Part shown: positions 60,062 to 64,000 of the stretch, one piece after another
Layout: each line of letters starts with the position of its first letter
How positions within the stretch are numbered: position 1 is the stretch's first letter
Source of the DNA: Nocardioides euryhalodurans
Lineage (GTDB): Bacteria > Actinomycetota > Actinomycetes > Propionibacteriales > Nocardioidaceae
Length of the DNA: 64,000 bases
Assembly: GCF_004564375.1 (NCBI RefSeq)
Contig: NZ_CP038267.1
Span: forward strand, 639,501-703,500
Reading direction: 5' to 3'
Made by a program: the position numbers and the translations under genes
Notes under the pieces: model-generated
What the model was told of the DNA's origin: nothing
What the model saw: the letters and a program-made list of their open reading frames with translations, nothing else
Database searches by the model: none

Positions 60062-61444
60062 TCAGTCGAGCAGCAGCTTCTCTCCCTGCTCCGGTACGAC
60101 GGCGACCCAGCCGAGCTCCGAGCGGATCCGGTCGGCGAGCCGGGAGGAGGCGCGGGGTTCGCCGTGGACGACGTAGACCGTCCGCGGGGCGGCGGGGGCA
60201 CGTCGTAGCCAGCCGAGGGTCTCGTCGGCGTCGGAGTGGACGGAGAAGTCCGGGACCGAGACGACGTCGGCGTTCACCGGCACGTAGCGGCCGTGGACCT
60301 TGACCTCCCGTGCTCCCTCGAGCAGCCTGCGGCCGCGGGTGCCCTCGGCCTGGAAGCCGGTCAGGACGACCGTGTTGCGGTGGTCGGGGAGCTGCTCGGC
60401 GAGGTGGTGGACGACCCGGCCGCCGGCGGCCATGCCCGAGGCGGACACGACGATGCTGGGATAGGCCGGCCGATTGAGCTGTCGTGACTCCTCGACCGTC
60501 CGGGTGACGCGGAGGTCGCCGGCGTCGAAGACGTCGCGCCGGCCCAGGATCTCGGGGCGGAGCTGCTCGCTGCCCGACGTCAGCGCCCTGCGGTAGACGT
60601 CGAGGGCGGCTAGCGCCATCGGGCTGTCGACGAAGACCGGCACGCGCGGGATGTCGCCGGCCTCCATCAGCCGCCGCAGCTCCAGCAGGACGAGCTCGGT
60701 GCGGTCCACGGCGAAGGCGGGGATCAGCACGCTGCCGCCACGCTCGACCGTACGGCGCACGGCGTCGGCCAGGATCGACGGATCCGGGGTCGGGTGCGTG
60801 CGGTCGCCGTACGTCGACTCGACGACGATGGTGTCCACCCGGGGCGGGTCGGCCGGAGGTCGCAGCAACGGGTGGTGGCGCCGACCGAGGTCCCCGCTGA
60901 AGAGGACCCGGTGGCCGTCGAGCTCGAGGGTCGCCGTCGACGACCCCAGGATGTGGCCGGCCGGTCGCAGCGTCACGAACGTGTCGGCCGCGATCCGCCG
61001 CGCCGTGCGCAGCGGCAGCGGCTCGAACAGCGGCAGCGTGTCCTCGACGTCGCCCGCGCCGTAGAGCGGAAGCGCCGGGCGGTGCTTGGAGAACCCCAGC
61101 TCGTTGGCGTACGCCGCGTCCTCCTCCTGCAGGTGGGCGCTGTCCCGGAGCACGATCGCCGCCAGCGCGGCCGTCTCGGCCGTGCACGTCACCCGGCCGC
61201 GGAACCCGTCGCGGACGAGCCTGGGCAGGTAGCCGGTGTGGTCGAGGTGCGCATGGGTGAGGACGACCTCGTCGATGGTCGCGGGGTCGACCTGGAACGG
61301 TGCCCAGTTGCGCTGTCGCAGGGTGGGCACCCCCTGGTAGAGCCCGGCGTCGACGAGGACGCGCGCGTGCGGGCTGTCGAGGAGGAAACGGCTCCCGGTC
61401 ACCGTGCCGGCTGCTCCCAGGAAGGTCAGGGTCGGTTCGGTCAT
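60062..61444 (-). CDS. MBL/beta-CASP-fold RNA-metabolising hydrolase
   Basis: A 460-residue metallo-hydrolase with LTHAHLDHTGYLPRL and LFSGDLGR in the MBL domain, then a beta-CASP insertion (VFVDSPMALAALDVYR) and the RNA-binding-type SASGMAAGGRVVHHLAEQLP followed by VHGEP in the C-terminal part. It belongs to the CPSF73/YsH1-like group of RNases or RNA-processing hydrolases, not RNase J. ATG overlaps the transporter stop by ATGA. Confidence 0.88.
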   Translation of the reverse strand: MTEPTLTFLGAAGTVTGSRFLLDSPHARVLVDAGLYQGVPTLRQRNWAPFQVDPATIDEVVLTHAHLDHTGYLPRLVRDGFRGRVTCTAETAALAAIVLRDSAHLQEEDAAYANELGFSKHRPALPLYGAGDVEDTLPLFEPLPLRTARRIAADTFVTLRPAGHILGSSTATLELDGHRVLFSGDLGRRHHPLLRPPADPPRVDTIVVESTYGDRTHPTPDPSILADAVRRTVERGGSVLIPAFAVDRTELVLLELRRLMEAGDIPRVPVFVDSPMALAALDVYRRALTSGSEQLRPEILGRRDVFDAGDLRVTRTVEESRQLNRPAYPSIVVSASGMAAGGRVVHHLAEQLPDHRNTVVLTGFQAEGTRGRRLLEGAREVKVHGRYVPVNADVVSVPDFSVHSDADETLGWLRRAPAAPRTVYVVHGEPRASSRLADRIRSELGWVAVVPEQGEKLLLD

Positions 61445-62487
61445 GGGTGCACCTCCCCCAGCACCAGCACCGCGACGGCGAAGTAGATGACCAGCGACAG
61501 CAGGTCCTGGAGCACGGTGGCCAGCGGTCCGCTCCCGAACGCCGGGTCCCGCCCGGTCCGTGCGAGCAGGATCGGCAGGCCGGCCGCGACCAGCGTGGCG
61601 ACGCTGCACGCGGCGACGAGGGCGATCGACACGGTGGCCGCGAGCCGTACGTCGCCCATCACCGCCCAGATCGCCGGCAGGCTGACCAGCCCGAGCAGCA
61701 GCCCCAGCGCAGGCCCGGTGATGGTCTCGAGCCGCAGCGCCGTCCGGACCGGCGTGCCGACCGACAGCCCGCGGACCACCAGCGCCTCGGTCTGGGTGCC
61801 GACGGCGTCGGCGAGGTAGACCACGCCGGGGATGAAGAACGCCAGCCGTACGTCGGCCACGAGGCGTCCCTCGAACAGCCCCACCAGCCACGCGGACATG
61901 GCGGCGCCGGCCAGCCCGAGGGCCAGCCACGGCAGTCGGTGCCAGAGCCGCCGCGCCACAGGCTCCTCGACCGCGAGCCGGGCGGACCGGGTGGAGGCGA
62001 GGTAGCCGCCGAGCCGGGCGAAGTCCTCGTCGTGCTCCCGCAGCAGCACCCCGAGGAGCGTCGGGGAGCGCACCAGGCCACGGAAGGCGCCGTCGGTAGC
62101 GACGACGGCCAGGCTCGACTCGCCGTGCTGGACGGCCTTCCACGCGGCCTGCTCACGGTCCAGCCCCTCGACCACGACGGGTGGGTCGGCGTCCAGGAGG
62201 TCCGCCGCCCGTCGTTCGCCGTCAGCGGCCAGCAACCGACTGACGGGGATCAGCCCGACCAGCCGGTGCGGTGGCTCGAGGCGGTCGCAGACCGCGACGT
62301 CCTCCGCCACCTCGTGGTCCTTGCCGACCAGTCGTGCGCGGATGTCGCTGGCTCGTTCCTCCGCGAGGCAGACCGGCACCCGGGTCGAGAGGTACTGGTC
62401 GATGGCACCGGGGAGGAGGTGGGCAGGTGGCGGTGCCGCGGCGGTCCCGGCAGGCTGGTCGAGCATCGAGGCGGTCCTCTCGGTCAT
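61441..62487 (-). CDS. MgtE-like divalent cation transporter with CBS domains
   Basis: A 348-residue protein: N-terminal CBS-type domain (about 20-170; SSLAVVATDGAFRGLVRSP) then five membrane helices of the MgtE type with YLADAVGTQTEALVVRG and GRDPAFGSGPLATVLQDLLS, where the Asp of the ion pore is expected. The N-terminal helical domain of full MgtE is absent, so gating would differ. Coupled to the beta-CASP gene. Mg or related ion uptake is likely. Confidence 0.82.
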   Translation of the reverse strand: MTERTASMLDQPAGTAAAPPPAHLLPGAIDQYLSTRVPVCLAEERASDIRARLVGKDHEVAEDVAVCDRLEPPHRLVGLIPVSRLLAADGERRAADLLDADPPVVVEGLDREQAAWKAVQHGESSLAVVATDGAFRGLVRSPTLLGVLLREHDEDFARLGGYLASTRSARLAVEEPVARRLWHRLPWLALGLAGAAMSAWLVGLFEGRLVADVRLAFFIPGVVYLADAVGTQTEALVVRGLSVGTPVRTALRLETITGPALGLLLGLVSLPAIWAVMGDVRLAATVSIALVAACSVATLVAAGLPILLARTGRDPAFGSGPLATVLQDLLSLVIYFAVAVLVLGEVHP

Positions 62488-62498
62488 GGGCTCGGACG

Positions 62499-63236
62499 TC
62501 AGCGTCGGCGGACGAGGGCCGCGGTCAGCGCCACCAGCCCCGCGCACGCCACGAGCATCCCGGCCACGAGCAGCGACCATGCGAGGTCCTCCAGGGCCGG
62601 GGCGGTGGTCCCGACGGCCACCTCGGCCTCCACCGGTGCGGCTGCGTCGGCGTTCATGACCACCAGCGTCCACTCGCCCTCCTGCACCGGCCAGGTGAGG
62701 GTGCGGGTGCCGGGTCCTTCTGCCGACGCCACCCAGATGGCGCGCTCTCCCGGGGCGGCCGCGGGCGGCCCACCCGGCACGGTGTCCAGCCGGGGCGAGC
62801 CCCCGCCGGTGTCCACCAGCTCGCGCACCACGGAGTGGCCGACCCCGTCGAGGTACGCGTCCACGTCGGCGCTCCTCGCGATCCCCACGAACACCCCGTC
62901 GCGGTCAGACGTGCTGGCCTCGACCTTCACCGTGCCGAGCCAACGTCCCTGCAGGTCGACGGCCGGCACCCCGTCCTCGAGGTGCGCGTCCTCGGAGACC
63001 AGCGCGTGGCGGGACGTGGAGAGCTGGACCGCCGTGCTCATCAGGTAGCCGGTCGAGTCGCGGAACACCGTGTCGGTCACCCGTACCGCCGCTGCACCGG
63101 CCAACAGTCCCAGCCCGACGACCACGAGCAGCACGCCGACCACGAGCGCGGTCACCCGGCCAGCACCCCACTCCCGCCGGCCGGGTTCCGGTCCCGGGGG
63201 CGCCGCCGCCAGGTCCTGGTTCGTCGTGGCGCTCAT
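62499..63236 (-). CDS. Membrane protein of unknown function, two-helix ectodomain type
   Basis: A 245-residue protein with a polar N-terminus, helix GRVTALVVGVLLVVVGLGLL (about 26-45), a long outer domain (46-215) that includes STSDRDGVFVGIARSADVDA and ends EWTLVVMNADAAAPVEAEV, and a final helix (about 220-241). No family recognised. It is coupled to the stress protein by ATGA; the frame above 63236 is shadow. Confidence 0.7.
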   Translation of the reverse strand: MSATTNQDLAAAPPGPEPGRREWGAGRVTALVVGVLLVVVGLGLLAGAAAVRVTDTVFRDSTGYLMSTAVQLSTSRHALVSEDAHLEDGVPAVDLQGRWLGTVKVEASTSDRDGVFVGIARSADVDAYLDGVGHSVVRELVDTGGGSPRLDTVPGGPPAAAPGERAIWVASAEGPGTRTLTWPVQEGEWTLVVMNADAAAPVEAEVAVGTTAPALEDLAWSLLVAGMLVACAGLVALTAALVRRR

Positions 63237-64000
63237 GAGGACGTCTCGTGTGCATGGACGGGGCGCCGGGCCTGCTCCTCGGCACGAACGGGCGGGACGA
63301 TCTCGACCGGGCACTCCGCGGCGTGCAACAGGGCGCGCCCCGTCCCACCGAGGTGGAGGACGGCCGGGCCCCTCGTACGCCGTCCGAGCACCAGCAGCTC
63401 GCAGCTCGCCGAGGCGTTCCTCAGCACGGCTGCGGCCTGCGCGTGCTCGACGCGGACCGCGACCTCGACCTCCGGGTGCGAGGCCCGCGCCTCCTCGACC
63501 AGCGGGACGACCCGGTCCCGCGCGGCCCGGTTCCAGTCCGTCTCGTGGGTGCGCCGCACGATGATGTCGTCGTAGCGGACGGGCAGCTCCCAGGTGTGCA
63601 CCACGGTCAGGGACGATCCCCTGTCCGCGGCGGTGGCGACGGCGTGCGACAGCAGCCCCGGAGCGTGCTCCAGGCTCTTGAGGCCGACCACGACCTCACG
63701 ACGTGCCGCTGCCGGCTCCCAGGCCGTCGGGACGGTGACGACGGGGCAGCGGGCCTGCTCGGCCACGCCGACGGTGACCGCGCCGGTGAACAGGCGCTGC
63801 CACGCCGGGGTCATCTCGTGCCCGAGGACGAGCACGGACGCCTCCGCGGAGACGCGGACGAGCTCGGGCACCGCGGCACCCGAGCGCAGCACGGTGCGTA
63901 CGTCCAGCTCCGGGACCAACCCGGTCACCGTCTGCAGCGCCTCGTCGAGGATGGTGCGCCCCAGTGCCTTCAGGTCCTCCGGGACGAGCGGCATCATCGG
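63233..64000 (-). CDS. Tandem universal stress protein, 5' end outside the window
   Basis: At least 255 residues of a two-domain universal stress protein; the frame is open to the last base, so the start lies beyond 64000. The first domain retains its C-terminal half (ASVLVLGHEMTPAWQRLFTG) and lacks its first strand; the second begins EVVVGLKSLEHAPGLLSHAV and ends LLVLGRRTRG...RALLHAAECPVEIV, with the G-2x-G-9x-G nucleotide loop partly changed. Such proteins respond to oxygen or energy stress in Actinobacteria. Coupled to the membrane protein gene. Confidence 0.85.
   Translation of the reverse strand, partial: PMMPLVPEDLKALGRTILDEALQTVTGLVPELDVRTVLRSGAAVPELVRVSAEASVLVLGHEMTPAWQRLFTGAVTVGVAEQARCPVVTVPTAWEPAAARREVVVGLKSLEHAPGLLSHAVATAADRGSSLTVVHTWELPVRYDDIIVRRTHETDWNRAARDRVVPLVEEARASHPEVEVAVRVEHAQAAAVLRNASASCELLVLGRRTRGPAVLHLGGTGRALLHAAECPVEIVPPVRAEEQARRPVHAHETSS

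Overview
The window is about 64 kb of very GC-rich DNA with GTG/TTG starts, chains of 4-nt gene overlaps and a gene order typical of Actinobacteria. Gene content and order suggest Nocardioides or another member of the Nocardioidaceae; this is inferred from protein character and synteny, not from a search. No rRNA, CRISPR array, insertion sequence or replication origin is visible. No gene-free stretch exceeds 300 bases; the longest are about 210 bases, upstream of the PhoX gene and downstream of the tRNA cluster. Bases 1-95 hold nothing I can name.

Layout. (1) 96-5618: isochorismatase-like hydrolase, a 51-residue zinc ribbon, a HelD-type ATPase, a class IV aminotransferase coupled to a sulfotransferase, and an exported Cu/Zn superoxide dismutase. 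(2) 5626-10153: pyr operon pyrR-pyrB-pyrC followed by an asparagine-synthetase-like gene, with a PyrR-binding loop just before the pyrR Shine-Dalgarno. (3) 10168-18924: ParA/MinD-like ATPase, FAD oxidoreductase, Tat-exported lipoprotein aminotransferase, DUF1206 protein, nusB-efp, SIMPL protein, a membrane protein/winged-helix pair with palindromic operators, a lipoprotein and a membrane protein. (4) 18965-30363: shikimate cluster aroE-aroC-aroK-aroB-aroQ with a prepilin peptidase inside it, downstream of rarA, two small genes, alaS, ruvX and mltG. (5) 30466-33630: an unknown protein and a large M48-type membrane protease. (6) 33639-44464: aspS, hisS, metallo-hydrolase, DUF349 protein, rel, apt, yajC, ruvB, ruvA, ruvC. 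(7) 44677-56501: PHO-box-preceded phoX, yebC, pdxT, pdxS, a phosphatidyltransferase, a 42-residue basic protein, an alanine-dehydrogenase-like enzyme, a secreted protein, a HIT protein, a metallo-hydrolase/kinase pair, thrS and a small secreted protein. (8) 56661-60037: tRNA-Val(CAC), a PGPGW membrane protein, pabC-like gene, tRNA-Gly/Cys/Val(GAC) under a clear promoter, then a small accessory segment with a Doc toxin-antitoxin pair. (9) 60062-64000: coupled operon of universal stress protein, membrane protein, MgtE-like transporter and beta-CASP RNase-like hydrolase, the first gene cut by the window edge.

Most of the window is housekeeping: pyrimidine, aromatic, pyridoxal phosphate and phospholipid synthesis, aminoacyl-tRNA synthetases, Holliday-junction processing and the stringent response. 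The points worth a second look are regulatory (at least thirteen TANNNT boxes exactly 6-7 nt before a start codon, implying leaderless mRNAs; the PyrR loop; the PHO box; the palindromes at 16827-16870 and 59435-59451) and contextual (the asparagine-synthetase-like gene where carAB is usual; secD/secF absent between yajC and apt; mannoside-synthesis genes absent between the phosphatidyltransferase and pdxS; an exported PLP enzyme).
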